From positions 14,185,501 through 14,249,500 of the forward strand of contig CM040107.1 of the NCBI GenBank assembly GCA_022496805.1: a DNA stretch of 64,000 bases. The letters run 5' to 3'. A program made the translations under genes and the position numbers. Origin of the DNA: Pohlia nutans (lineage: Eukaryota; Streptophyta; Bryopsida; Bryales; Mniaceae). Numbering within the stretch: the first letter of the stretch is position 1; each line of letters begins with the position of its first letter. This document shows, in pieces, positions 31,034 to 42,161 of this stretch. Under the pieces are notes generated by a model. That model saw only the letters and a list, made by a program, of their open reading frames with translations. It did no database searches and had not been told where the DNA came from.

Positions 31034-34000
31034 ATGGCGGAGGAAGAGATTACAAGAGGTGTCGCGGAGATGGTAACACTAAGTGGATCCGGTAGAAGTG
31101 ACGATAACCCTTCCTCTAATCCAATCGGGTCTGTTGGTGGGTTTCAGGAAAACGCGATTGAGCGAAGCACGTCAAGACGGAAGGGGAAAGAGCCCGTAAG
31201 GGGTGGAAGAAAGATGGCGTCTTCACGTATTCGTGAGTCTCCGTCAACAGCCGGCGCCACATCGGCCATGGACGAAGACCAGTGTGAAGAAGTAAGCATC
31301 GTCTACATTCACCTTCATTGCTGTCTTGGGTCTGTGTGTGTTTAGGGTTTGCGGTCATGCGCCTGTGCGCGTTGCTTAGTTAGCGGACTTGTGCCTGTGC
31401 GCGTTGCTTTGTTTGTTGTCTTGTAAGATCTAGTGCTTTGTTGATCGTCTTCTGTCAGTGCTGGTAAGGTAGTTAGGGTTGAAAGTAAAATCAGTGTCCG
31501 GGGTAGTGCGTCCCGCGGATCCGAGACATGGGTTGAGGTCAGAGTTTCTTTAGCGGAGAGTTGTAGGTTAAGCAGCAGAGCAGGCGGAAATGTTGAGGAA
31601 GCTAAAGTACTGTTCGCGTTTTTTGACATTGCATGTATGTTGAATGTATTGTTAATAAAAATAGGCAGAAGAATATGAATCAATGGAACTAGAGGTACCT
31701 GCCGCCGTAGGAGCTGGAGGCGTGGATCCGGGGATACAAGCGACGGAGCAGCATTTACGGCGCCTGATACATGGAGACACCTTTTCTGTAATTGAGAATA
31801 ACTTGGAGAGCCCTGTATCAGAGCTTGACATTCCCCTTTGCCGAATGATTCCGATGACAGACGTCAGAACCCCCCTCCAACATGATATTGAGAAGCTGAA
31901 AGCGGAGTTTGTGAATGGGTATAAGCGAGGTGGGGCGTGCTTCTATGTGGCCCTCAAGAGTTACAAGCTACAGACACAAGAGGTCACTGATGAAGAACGC
32001 AGTAACTGGTCACCTATTTGGAAGAATGTGGACAAGGCATTTGAGGAAGGTCTGAAACTCTCCCACGGACTTCAGAAGTTTTCCAACAAGAAGTTCTATG
32101 TCTGGGACGGAAACCATCGGCACTTGGCTTGGATGGCATTGATCGATGAGTTCCATTCTAATAAACCGGACTTCCATGTAGCTGCCAGGTCTACTCTACT
32201 CAACGTGACTGAGAAGAACAGTCAGCAACTTCTGAACGCAATGACACAATGGAACAAGTATGCTTCTAAACCCTAAAAAAGACGTGTTGTATTATGCATG
32301 GTAGTTATTGTTTTTATTTATAAATGAAGTATATGCAGGAAGAACGAAGTGGACCACGTCGCTCAGCACTGGACTCATGAGCTTCGTCTCATCATCCAGT
32401 TTGGCAATATGCCATTTGAGCAGCTAAAGCCTCTCATAAGCGAGCGTGACTACAACGCTAGTTTGGCTGAGTGGAATCGCCAAACGAAGAAGAAGAAGTG
32501 GTACCATTTGACTTCGGATGCCTTTTGCAATTTCTTGTATCAGGTAACCATGACTGTTCATTCGTTCACCTGTAGTTTTACTTGGGGACATTATAGAACT
32601 AGTGGTTGATAATAGAATGTGATGGCTAAACATGTGTTTATAATACTTTGTAGAGGGAGATCTCGAACGCTCAAGAGACAGCGATTCGCGAGTACCGGGA
32701 CTCGCTACTGAAATACACGGGAGAAAGAGACACTGGGAGTTCCGATGAGCTCGTAAAGAGAGTAACTCAAGCAGTGAAAGCGTGCAAGACGAGTCTCAAG
32801 TCTGATATGGAACGCATGCTTGCAATTGCAGACCCCCGTAATGGGGAAGGATTCATTTCAGAGGTATGTTAGAAATTCACATCTCTAGATCATTCAGCCC
32901 TGTGTTCGTATTTTTCTAGTATCTTATCTCTGAATTCTAAGCTCATAGAGGCACATATTTCTACTTCATGGGCTCTTAAAACTTGTGAAATGCAAAACTA
33001 ATTTGTTTGTGCTCCAAGAGTTAATGGCTATGAGGTCCCCAATATCTGTATTTTGGATGCGAGAGACATAATTGCAGGCGCAAAAAGCCACACAGTTTTT
33101 TGAGGTTTCATCATCTGCAATTCCATTTGTTTGTTTGTGAGAGGAAATTTGAGCCTGGAAATCTATCTCTCGGATCCGAGAGATATATCATCAAGCCCTC
33201 ACAACCACTCAGAAACGGCAGATGGACCGGAATATAGTGAATTTGTTGCATTTTCTGTATGCATTCTCGCTTGAGTTGCGTTAACATAGTACTTGCTCTA
33301 TTAATTTCTTTTTCGGAGCAATGAGGACATAAATCTGATCACTTATGTTGCTATTTCATCTAGATTCTTCACCACTATAACATCTTCCAGACCAAGCCAG
33401 AAATGCATATCGAGAAGCTTCAGCTACTTGCCACTGCTCAAGTTGATGGAAAGTACAAGCAGCGGTGGCTGAAATGGTGGAACATGAGCAAAGACGGGCG
33501 TCAAGCATACAACTTCCCGGACAGTCCTTGCTCAACATTATCATTAAGGCCTTGGGTTGAAATAGCAGCCTTCTGGGCGGGGGTAAGATTTTGTAATTTC
33601 TGAATCGTCTTAATTGTCTCTCGGATCCAAAAGACTGTCTGTTGTAAGATATGTTGTCCATTGTTGTCACTTACGACTTATATGAATTCTCTGGTGAACT
33701 GATGTTGTGACTAAATGCTGCAATCAAACTATGTATCTCGGATCCCAGATACAATGTTTGTTGATGGTTTGCCTTGTATATTTTCGTTAGTAGGGAATAA
33801 TTATTTTGTCTGCAGCTTTTACTAACGCATATACTTGCTACTCGGATCCGAGAACAAGTATTAGAGTGCAGAATGTGTTATGCAAATTCCCAGTAGTTTA
33901 TACGTTTTAATGGCTAATTAGAGTTGTTATGTCATGCAGTTGGAAGAGGAGTCTGGAATCCAGTATTCCAAAATCCTTGAAGACGACAGTATTGTGATTC

Positions 34001-34824
34001 CCACTCGAGCTCCCGGTGGTCCTATTGTCGAAATTCAAACCTTCGTGATGAATGGTGGGCTTAAAATCTGGAGAAGAGGGTTCCCGGAGATCATTGGGAA
34101 GCATGGGACTTTTTCCAAATTGAAGAAATTTACGGAGCAAGCCGAAACCAAGACGGCGGTTTCTCGGATGATTGTGAGGTACTTCTATGTTGAGCTTGTG
34201 AAGAAGGAAGCAATCACTGAGGATTTACTTCCCCCACGGTTTGCAAAGTGGTTGGATACATCCAGCAGTGATTGTATCTTCACCAACTACCAGAGAAAAT
34301 CTTTTAGTCGCCCTCACCTTCGCCGCTGCCCATGGTACCTGGAGCTTCGACCAGGTGAACAGTGTCCCGACAGTGAGAAGGACTTGAAGTCTCAGTGTGA
34401 TCGAGAGACGCAGGAGTTGGAAGCAACAGGATTGCAGACACAGAACCCCACTGCTGAGGAGGGGATGACGGAGAAGGGGAAGAGGAAGGCCGCCAACAGA
34501 CAAGCGAAAGTGGAAACTCGTAAGGCAGAGAGGCTTGAGAAGGCTAAACAAAAGGAGTTGGCCAAGAAGCAGGAGAAAGAAGAGAGGGAGCAGAATCAGA
34601 GGCTTGTGAAGCTTGTCAGGAAGAAGGGTCTCAAAGGAGCTCTACAAGAAGAGGGCATATCTCCTTCTGAAGAAGGAATTCCAAATGTGGCCACCATGTT
34701 GATTGATATGTACAGCGGTGAGGAAGAGGGTTTTCAAGAGAATGATTGGGCGGAGGACTGGTTTGGAAGAGAGACTGATAGCGGTGAAGCAGATTATATG
34801 TGCCCTTTCTGTCCCGGACCCTAA
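31034..34824 (+). CDS. ParB/Srx-like domain protein, six exons, apparently intact
   Basis: Exons 31034-31291, 31665-32257, 32339-32543, 32654-32863, 33364-33582 and 33940-34824. All introns are GT-AG and phases match, giving 789 residues. Residues 1-90: low-complexity, basic. About 110-280: ParB/sulfiredoxin-like domain with SELDIPLCRMIP, DVRTPLQHDIEKLKAEF and FYVWDGNHRHLAWMAL; the DGNHR box is the family signature (nucleotide-handling in ParB). About 285-500: conserved helical region with Trp-rich WLKWWNMSKDG. About 600-700: Lys/Glu coiled coil (KAERLEKAKQKELAKKQEKEEREQ). The C terminus ends CPFCPGP. No helix-turn-helix was recognised. Paralogous remnants lie at 2.8-3.7 and 59.2-59.7 kb. It diverges from the MULE-like transposase and is probably carried by the same element. 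Confidence 0.75.
31514..33853. repeat. Intronic TCTCGGATCCGAGA palindromes
   Basis: Copies at 31514 (CGCGGATCCGAGAC), 33167-33182 (CTCTCGGATCCGAGAG, perfect), 33616 (TCTCTCGGATCC), 33733-33750 (TATCTCGGATCCCAGATA) and 33841 (CTCGGATCCGAGA). Each lies inside an intron of the ParB-like gene (introns 1, 4 and 5). Confidence 0.7.
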
Positions 34825-34863
34825 ACCAACATTGAGGTGATAAACCTTAGTGATGATGAGTAA
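34825..34863 (+). other. In-frame extension after the stop: SUMO-binding-like motif
   Basis: Immediately after the TAA at 34822-34824 the frame stays open for TNIEVINLSDDE and ends in TAA at 34861. IEVINLSDDE has the hydrophobic core plus acidic tail of a SUMO-interacting motif, echoing VHVISDSDDD and VVIVSDSS in the neighbouring genes. The first stop may be a recent mutation or a readthrough site. Confidence 0.4.
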
Positions 34864-35380
34864 ATGTTTTAGGGTTTTTAACTCTAGTATGTTTACACCT
34901 AGGTTATGATATTTTGAATAGTTTTATTCTATTATCTATATTGGGTTTCCTGCAATTTATCTTACCTTACCCCTTACCCTCAACCCTATTGAAATTTTAG
35001 GATGAGTTTGGAATTAAAATGGTGGTGTATTTTATGTCGACATTCTAAGAAACATGTTTGAATTAAAACTTTGCGTGACATCAAATCCATATTGAAAATT
35101 TGTAAATATATTACAACTATAAGCCTTTGTATTTGAGCGTACAAGCATATAAGGACTGGCTTTCCTAAACGTTCTGTACTCTCTCCATCTGTGTGAAGAA
35201 CCCTAAACCTAAACTCTAAACCCGAAAAATCAGGGTACCACTATCATGGCCTTCAAAGGTTTTCTTTTTCGAATTTGTCTACAATATTCTTTTAAGATTC
35301 CTGTAAGATTCCATAGTAATATGTACAACTACTTTTTTTATACAAAAAAACAAAAAAATCGAAAAAAAAACTGGTTTTTT

Positions 35381-35428
35381 TGCTCGCCGCTCGCTGCTCG
35401 CTGCTCCCTGCTCACAAGATTGCATTCC
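35381..35428. repeat. Putative transposon terminus (right)
   Basis: A run of GCTCGCC/GCTCGCT/GCTCGCT/GCTCCCT/GCTCACAAG 7-8 bp units after A- and T-tracts. Its end matches 25305-25329 inverted and 43550-43599 direct. Confidence 0.5.
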
Positions 35429-35449
35429 TCATGAACCACTCACATGTTG

Positions 35450-37900
35450 TTCAAATTGGGCATATAAGGTGTATTTTGATATGTTCTTTAAGATGTTTCT
35501 GTTGACAAGGTGACCAAGTTCTTGCAAATCCTTGCATAGCTTTAATATTTTCAATAAACCATTTAACGTATTCATAGTACTTACTACTTCACTGTTCTCT
35601 CATTTTCAGCATTTAATTTCTTTTCATACGACTATTGAATGAATGCATTAATTAACTACAACAAACACCGTACTTTAATTTTCTTAAACATTATATCGTG
35701 CAAAAAAGCGTGCATCAATTTTAAATTCTCATCAATTTTAAATTCTCATGAATTATAGTGGTTTACTTTATTTGCAACTTGTAAGGTCTGTTATTATAAG
35801 TCGTTGTACATAGAGTTCTAATTAAATATAACTTGGTAGTAAAAAATTACGCTAGTGCTGAAATTTAAATTTTTGACCAAATTATTCATTGTTAATTCAT
35901 TTGATGACTTCAATTTTCTCATGCATTCTACATATTTAATGTAATTACAACTTGTACGTTACTCTATTTTCAACATATAATTTGCTTCATTAAAACATTC
36001 TAATTTTTTAATTGCATTAACTACAGCAAGCCCCGTACTTTATTTTAATTAAAGCTTATGAATTATATAAACAGTGGCGTAAATTTAAAAGTTCCCATGA
36101 ATTTTAAACGTATACATTATTTGCATATTCTCAAATTCTTGAAATTTTCCCATTACAATGAATATGCTGGTTAACTCCATGAACCATGAATTCTTACAAG
36201 TAACTTATTCATGCAATATCTTCTAAGAGTAGAGTCAAGATTTGACCAGAAGTAGTTTATTGTTTATTAGCTCGGATTTAACAAACCCCTTGCGCACCAC
36301 CGTTGTCGCTAGGACCGAGGGTCTTTTCAAAATATAAAGCTTTTTTTGCAATTAGGGAAGCACTTCGGCACTCAATGACGTAAGCTACTTGCGTTTCGCC
36401 ATGAATTTCTGTCGTAGTCATGATCAAACAGTTAATGCAGCCTTCTTGTTAATTCTCAAGACTATTTCATCTTAGTGTTTCTATGTTGTTCAAAACTATC
36501 AGATCAAATCAAATGAATCAAGTAAACATTAATCACTTATCAAAATCCTATAATTGTTAAAAGTGCTAGCATTGTACAATTGCTTCAATTTGTTTTTGAA
36601 TAAGAAATAGTGCACAATTTATTTGCTAATCTCATTGTTCATTGTTGTCCCTATTATTGGTCATATTCGGTTATCAATTCTTTAAGAAGTGTTAATTTTA
36701 AATGTTGAAGACATTGTGCATCATAACGAACTTTGCATGGCTTTATGTTATTTAAGTTTTAACGTATTCAAAATATTTTTAAGTTATACGATATCAGTCT
36801 TTACATCGTTAATTGTATTTGCTGTAATTTTTTAAATGATGCGTTGCAAATAAATACTACAAGCACTTTGATTTTTGTTTTAAACGTTATAATTTTTACA
36901 TACGGTTTGAATTACTTACAACTTGATTGTGCGGTGATTTCTCTCATACATTTAACTGCCCTCATTATAAGTTAATCTTAAGATTAATCGAATGTATAAG
37001 ATTATCACAAACATTGTATTTTATCTTTTGTAAACGTAATAAATCATACACACGTTTGCAAAAATATAATATTCTCATGAATTCTACATATTGAAACTAT
37101 TTTCAACTTGTGAAGTTTCTTGATTACTTTAGAACTACTAAATCGCTTAATGAATTAGTTAAATGTGTTCAATAAGTTGCAGCTAGCGCTAAATTTTAAT
37201 TGTTGCGCTAAATTTTAATTGTTATCGCGAACACTGTATTTTATCTTTTGTAAACAAAAGAAATCATGCGCAATGTTTGCAAAAACCTAAAATTCTCATG
37301 AATTCCACACATTGAAATTATTTACAACTTCTAGGGGTTTTTGGTTACTTTGGAACTAATAAATTGCCTTAATGAATGATTTACTTCTGTTCAATAAAAT
37401 ACATGTAGCGCTAAATTTTAAGTCTTTGTAAAATTTATTACTAAAAGTATTTCAAAAAATTGAAGTTTTCTTATGAAGATGTACTTTATAAGGTGAAGCG
37501 ATTATTATAATTATTATGTAGTGAGCACTTCAACGTATAGCTAAAAATAAACTAGTTTGATAACAAAGTTTGAATGTATAAGTTGAATTAAACCTGAAAG
37601 GCTCACACTACAGAGCCACGGCCCTTCACCTAAAAAATTGGATGGAAAACATCTAGGTCTCAGTCAGAATTGACAAATTCTTTCCATGGACGAATGATAT
37701 TTTGCATGTCCAAGATTAAACATGAACATGGGACATCGTGTCGTAAATAAATGTATTGAAAAATAATGACGCATACGCTTCATAGGAATATGTCGTATAT
37801 ATAAAAATTTGGAATAGAACGTTTCATTACTTTTTCAGCAGTACAAGGGCACTTAATATCACCTACCTCGACGTTGTAAAAATAGCAGGCTAAAGTTTCC
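35450..37900. repeat. AT-rich degenerate repeat arm (right)
   Basis: No credible gene. It contains partly tandem units of roughly 170-260 bp with CACTGTATTTTATCTTTTG, AATTCTCATGAATTC and TTATTTACAACTT phrases (clearest at 36950-37340). The part 35540-36130 is an inverted match to 22000-22540. Confidence 0.55.
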
Positions 37901-38560
37901 TGCCCTTGTCACATATTAGCCCCCAATAAAGTCACATACTGTAAAGGGTCCCGGAGCCCTCGTCACCGGCTGTGAACAGTGAATTTGAAATCGACCGTTT
38001 GAACTTGTCGATTCCATTCCCGCTGAAATTCTCCCGCCATTTCGCCTGTAAGTGCCTTTGCGGAGCCGGGGCCAACCTTTCTTCCATTCGGTCTCACGCT
38101 CACGCGCTTGCGCTATTTGAACTTCGTTTCTCTTGCATCGCTTTACAAGTAGGTCTTTCTTTGCGAAAGCGTAGTATTTGGTTATTATCAGTAGACAGTA
38201 GTTGTTGAAGGTGTTTTGGACTGCGCACTAGCAGTGGTCACCGCTTTGAGAGTTCAAGGTACAACAACTCATTCCGGGTGGCTTTGCGCCGAATTTCGGT
38301 ATGGTTTCGTGGCCAAGGGTTTCAGTTTCTTCGTTTGATGCATGCTGTTGTCTTACGTTCGATCAACTCTAGCAAGGAAATAAACTATGAGGTTAGGGTT
38401 TGTGTGATTCATGTATTCTGCTGTAGACACGTTTCTTGAATTGTAGAATTCAGAATTGCGGTACAATGTAGCGTGGAATGCGACTGGATTCATTGTACCC
38501 GATTTTTTCGCCGTAAATTCCGGGAGTTGTTATTCAAGTCTCTTTTACTATGGCTGACAA
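37901..38560 (+). other. Leader/promoter region of the DUF7869-like gene
   Basis: Base composition shifts from AT-rich to balanced at about 37950. No conserved coding frame was identified. The next block is the palindrome array, followed by an acceptor-like GAGTACGCAG/GG just before the first ATG, so this may be a 5' untranslated exon plus intron. Confidence 0.35.
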
Positions 38561-38563
38561 TAG

Positions 38564-39291
38564 TTCAACTCTACTCGAGTTGAATTGCTTGATTTAGGAA
38601 CATTTCACAGAAAACTAGGAGGACGCCTATGCATTGTCGGCAGGATTCAACTCGACTCGAGTTAAAGTTGCGGAATAGAGTCTGGACAACCTTATTCATA
38701 AATTGCTAAATTCAACTCGACTCGAGTTGAATTATAAGTAAATCATATAAATTGGCAGATCTCTGCGTAACAAGACAATGAAGATAACTCCCAACATTCA
38801 ACTCGACTCGAGTTGAATTGTACCAAATCTGTCAACCCAGTGCCAGTTAAATGATCTGATCCCATTTAACTCGAATCGAGTTGAATGTGCTGGACCCAAT
38901 CAACTAGACTCATGTTATATGAGATTGACAAATTCAACTTGATGAGAGTTGAACGGCCCATTCAACTCGATTCAAGTTGAATGAGCTGGTCCCGTTCAAC
39001 TCGAATCGAGTTGAATGAGATGTTCTTGTTGAACTCCACTGGAGTTCAGTGGTCTGGACCATTCAACTCGATTCGAGATGAATGGGTCCAGCCCATTTAA
39101 CTCGAGTCGAGTTGAATGGGCTGGACCTATTCATCTCGAATCAAGTTTAATGGGTCCAGCCCATTCAACTCGATTTGAGTTGAATGGGCTAGGCTTGTAT
39201 TATTTTTAATTTGTTCAAAGGAATCTTGGAGAGAATGCGATACAGTTTTTTGATCCCAGCATTTAGGGTATTTAACTCGAGTCGAGTTGAA
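38564..39291. repeat. Array of about 14 copies of the 21-bp palindrome, partly in 33-35-bp register
   Basis: Same palindrome as at 7.8-12 kb (arms TTCAACTCGA/TCGAGTTGAA around one variable base). Copies near 38564, 38645, 38710, 38797, 38866, 38937, 38960, 38996, 39030, 39061, 39096, 39130, 39164 and 39271. From about 38937 to 39180 they are packed every 25-35 bp with spacers GGGTCCAGCCC or its complement, so the array is almost pure inverted repeat. It directly precedes the coding start of the DUF7869-like gene. Confidence 0.9.
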
Positions 39292-39351
39292 TTGTTTGTT
39301 CAGTTACCTGGTGATTAATACTATTGATGTCTTTGAGTACGCAGGGTTATT

Positions 39352-42161
39352 ATGGATGCGGTGAACGTTCCAATGGTTACTCATGAGTTCTCTTCCGATG
39401 TAGAGGTTGACGCCAGACCGGAAGAGTCACACGACATTCCGAACTGCGAAGGTATTCCACGGAGGCTATAGGTTTCCAAGTTCATAACACTATACAGCGA
39501 TGGAGGCTCTCCTGTAGGTGAAGGCTTATATCATAGTGTAAGCTCCGACCTTGTGATCGGGTGCAACGGGGCACTTGGGGACACTCATGTGGCCGTTCAG
39601 ATCTCGAAGAGCCTCTCCACTGCTGATGTGCCAGATGATTGGAGATACTCCGTTCGGGCTTGGCCGATTGAGTTTGTCTACTGTAATGGTGCTAGCCTAA
39701 GAGACCACGATCTGCGGTACAATTACAATTGCCGTTTAGCAAGTCTTACCCAGCCGGGATCGTCGCGTAGCACACGTTACACCAGTACTGTGAGGAACCC
39801 GCCACGTGAGACATCCGTCAAAGCAAAAGGTTTGCTAACACAGGAGTCGATAAACGCTGTTTCCAGCAAAGTCTGTTGTTCCAAGAACTGTGTTCAGCCA
39901 TTCCCTAGGTATAAGATTCGCGCATTCCGAGAGCGTATGTAACGTGATACTTCCTTTCAGTTCAGATTCCATATAAAGCTAGATGTCCACAGGCAGATTC
40001 ATCGTGACGCCCAGGGAAGGAGGGTCGCCACTGTCGAGGGCATTGACGTCTGCATGCTTGCATGGAGGCACATTGCTGGAGTGTCTGAAGCGACTTTCCA
40101 TCGCTTCCAAGGGTTTGCTGTTGAAGGTCTTCAAGCACAGCCTCATGGGAACACGAGTTTACTGAAGCCTCGAAAGCATACGTCTCAGGCCACTCCTACT
40201 TTGAGGTGCATTTTAGAAAACTGTGCAGATCATATGCCACACAGAACTCGCACTCTTAAATCGGGAGAGAAGGTTGTGTCCATGATTCTTCCGGCCACAT
40301 GGAAATGGAAGAATACCATCCTGGAGATCAACGCTGCAATTGCGTCATTCGGTTTGCAGAAAGTGTCGCCCTCTAGTTTGAGCAGGATTCGGAGGTTAAA
40401 CTTTCCTCAGTACGACGCAAAGAAACCGGGAGATAATTTCGCCCGGTGCTCCAAATGTGATAGATTGCACGCTCTTAGGCGGGGCGCCACAGCAGGGTCG
40501 CAGCAGGCTCTGCTGTGGGCAAAGAAGCTCGAGGTGCATTTGTCTACAGCCCGAGCTCATAGAGAGTTATATTACGCAAACCGGTACAGATCCAGTTCTT
40601 TCCCGCACGAATGCTTGACCATTATGCACGACAAAATGGATCATGCCAAAACCGCTTCTTCCGTCTTCTCTCACAAGAGTAAGGAGCTTGATGGTTTGAT
40701 TAAGTTGCCAGTGTTTGTCACGGGTATGGTCGCCCATGGTCATAAGGATGTCCGCTTCGCGCATTACGGGCTTGATAATTTTGCTCACGATTCGAACTAC
40801 ACAGTGGGTTCTTTCGCAAAGCTATTGCGAGATCTCGAATTACCTCAAAATACTCGTCTAGGGAATTGTTCGTTGGGTCAGAGTCCGCTCCAATCTTCAA
40901 TGTTGTCCTTCAAGGAGCTGACATGTGCAAGTCCTCTCTTCGACCTGCTCTAGAAACTATCGTTCCAGCAACTCCACTTCCTCTCATTATGAATGTGCAG
41001 ATGGACAATGCCACTGGTGACAATAAGAACAGATATGTGTTCTGTTTTTGGTCACTTCTTGTAGCCAAGAAAATCTTTCGTGAGATGTATGTTAATTTTA
41101 TGTTGGTGGGTCACACCCACGACGACATCGACGCTCTGTTCGGAAGGTGGAGCATGTTGTTGATGAAAGATAACTTCCCTACAATTCCTTTGCTCATGAA
41201 GTCTTTCATAGATGTGGAATCAGTACCCACTATTCCCCATCTTGTCCAGGAGGTGCCCGATTTTAAGGGTTTCATTGAAGGTTTTATCAGAGATGGAGAT
41301 GAGGCTCTTGTCGGTCACACAAAGGCTCAACAATTCAAGTTCTTTCTGGACTCCACTGGTTGCCCCGTCATGAAGTACAAGATATCTTGCACTGATGTCG
41401 ATTGGTTGCCAAAGGATTGCACTGGGATTAAATTGTGGAGGGAGGATTCGGAAGGTCGTAGTTTATGGCCTTGTAGGGAACCGGTTCCCATCACGCACCG
41501 TGCAATGAGAGGTGTGGAGGACATTGTGAAGGGCCTCTCGGGATTTTTCAAGTACTAGGAGACAATGTCCGCTGAAGACAGATCTGGAGAGTATAGAAGA
41601 CGCTATAAACATTTGCTGTTCTACTGTCGAGCTGTGAAGGCAGCGTTGGAGGAGCCTATTGAACCATCCATTGCACTCAAAGACGGATTTTGGCCATCCA
41701 CTCGTGTTGCTGTGAGGGTCGAGGATCAATTTGCTGAAGATGGTGGGCTTCCTGAGGAGTTTCCGGAGGATGATGCGTACGTTGGAGAGTTGCGTGATCG
41801 TCCATTGCAATCCTTTCAAGTTGGACGTGATGTCTTTGAAGGCTATTTTGTTGCTATACGGCCCGCGGATGGTTATTCTAGACCCGTATGGATTGCAAGA
41901 GCCTTGTTAGATCCAAACACAAACCCGGATCATCCGAATTGGGTACTCATTCAGTATTTCCGGCCCACATCCAGAGATGAAACTGTTCAAGAAAGCTACA
42001 CTGGGTGGGATTTCTCCAGAGGATTGTGTTGGAAGATTGATGAAAGTCAACCTCCGGTGTGGGAGCATACGGATTCTCTGATGACAGCGTGGAAGTCAAG
42101 AATCAAGAAGGACACAACGGAATGTATGTTGAAAATCCCAGTGGCCCAATTGCTTGTGTAG
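39352..42161 (+). pseudogene. DUF7869-like, transposon-type protein broken by three stops and a frameshift
   Basis: From the ATG at 39352 one frame runs to about 40857 with in-frame TAG (39469) and TAA (39940). It then shifts to another frame through 41558 (TAG) and on in that frame to 42161. About 935 codons in all. Recognisable order: cysteine pair VCCSKNCVQPF; VCMLAWRHIAGVSEATFHRF; FARCSKCDRLHALRRG; FVTGMVAHGHKDVRFAHYG; then IMNVQMDNATGDNKNRYVF and FMLVGHTHDDIDALFGRW, the pattern of DUF7869 proteins found in transposon contexts. The C-terminal part (GYFVAIRP..PVWIARALLDPN) resembles a small chromatin-reader-like fold. Few defects over this length imply recent decay. Family naming is from memory of the motif. 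Confidence 0.6.

Noticed and set aside
39930..39966. 26-bp mini-intron (GTATGT..TTTCAG) at the TAA of the DUF7869-like gene
   Set aside because: Too short for known plant introns, and removing it breaks the reading frame; an in-frame stop is the simpler reading.
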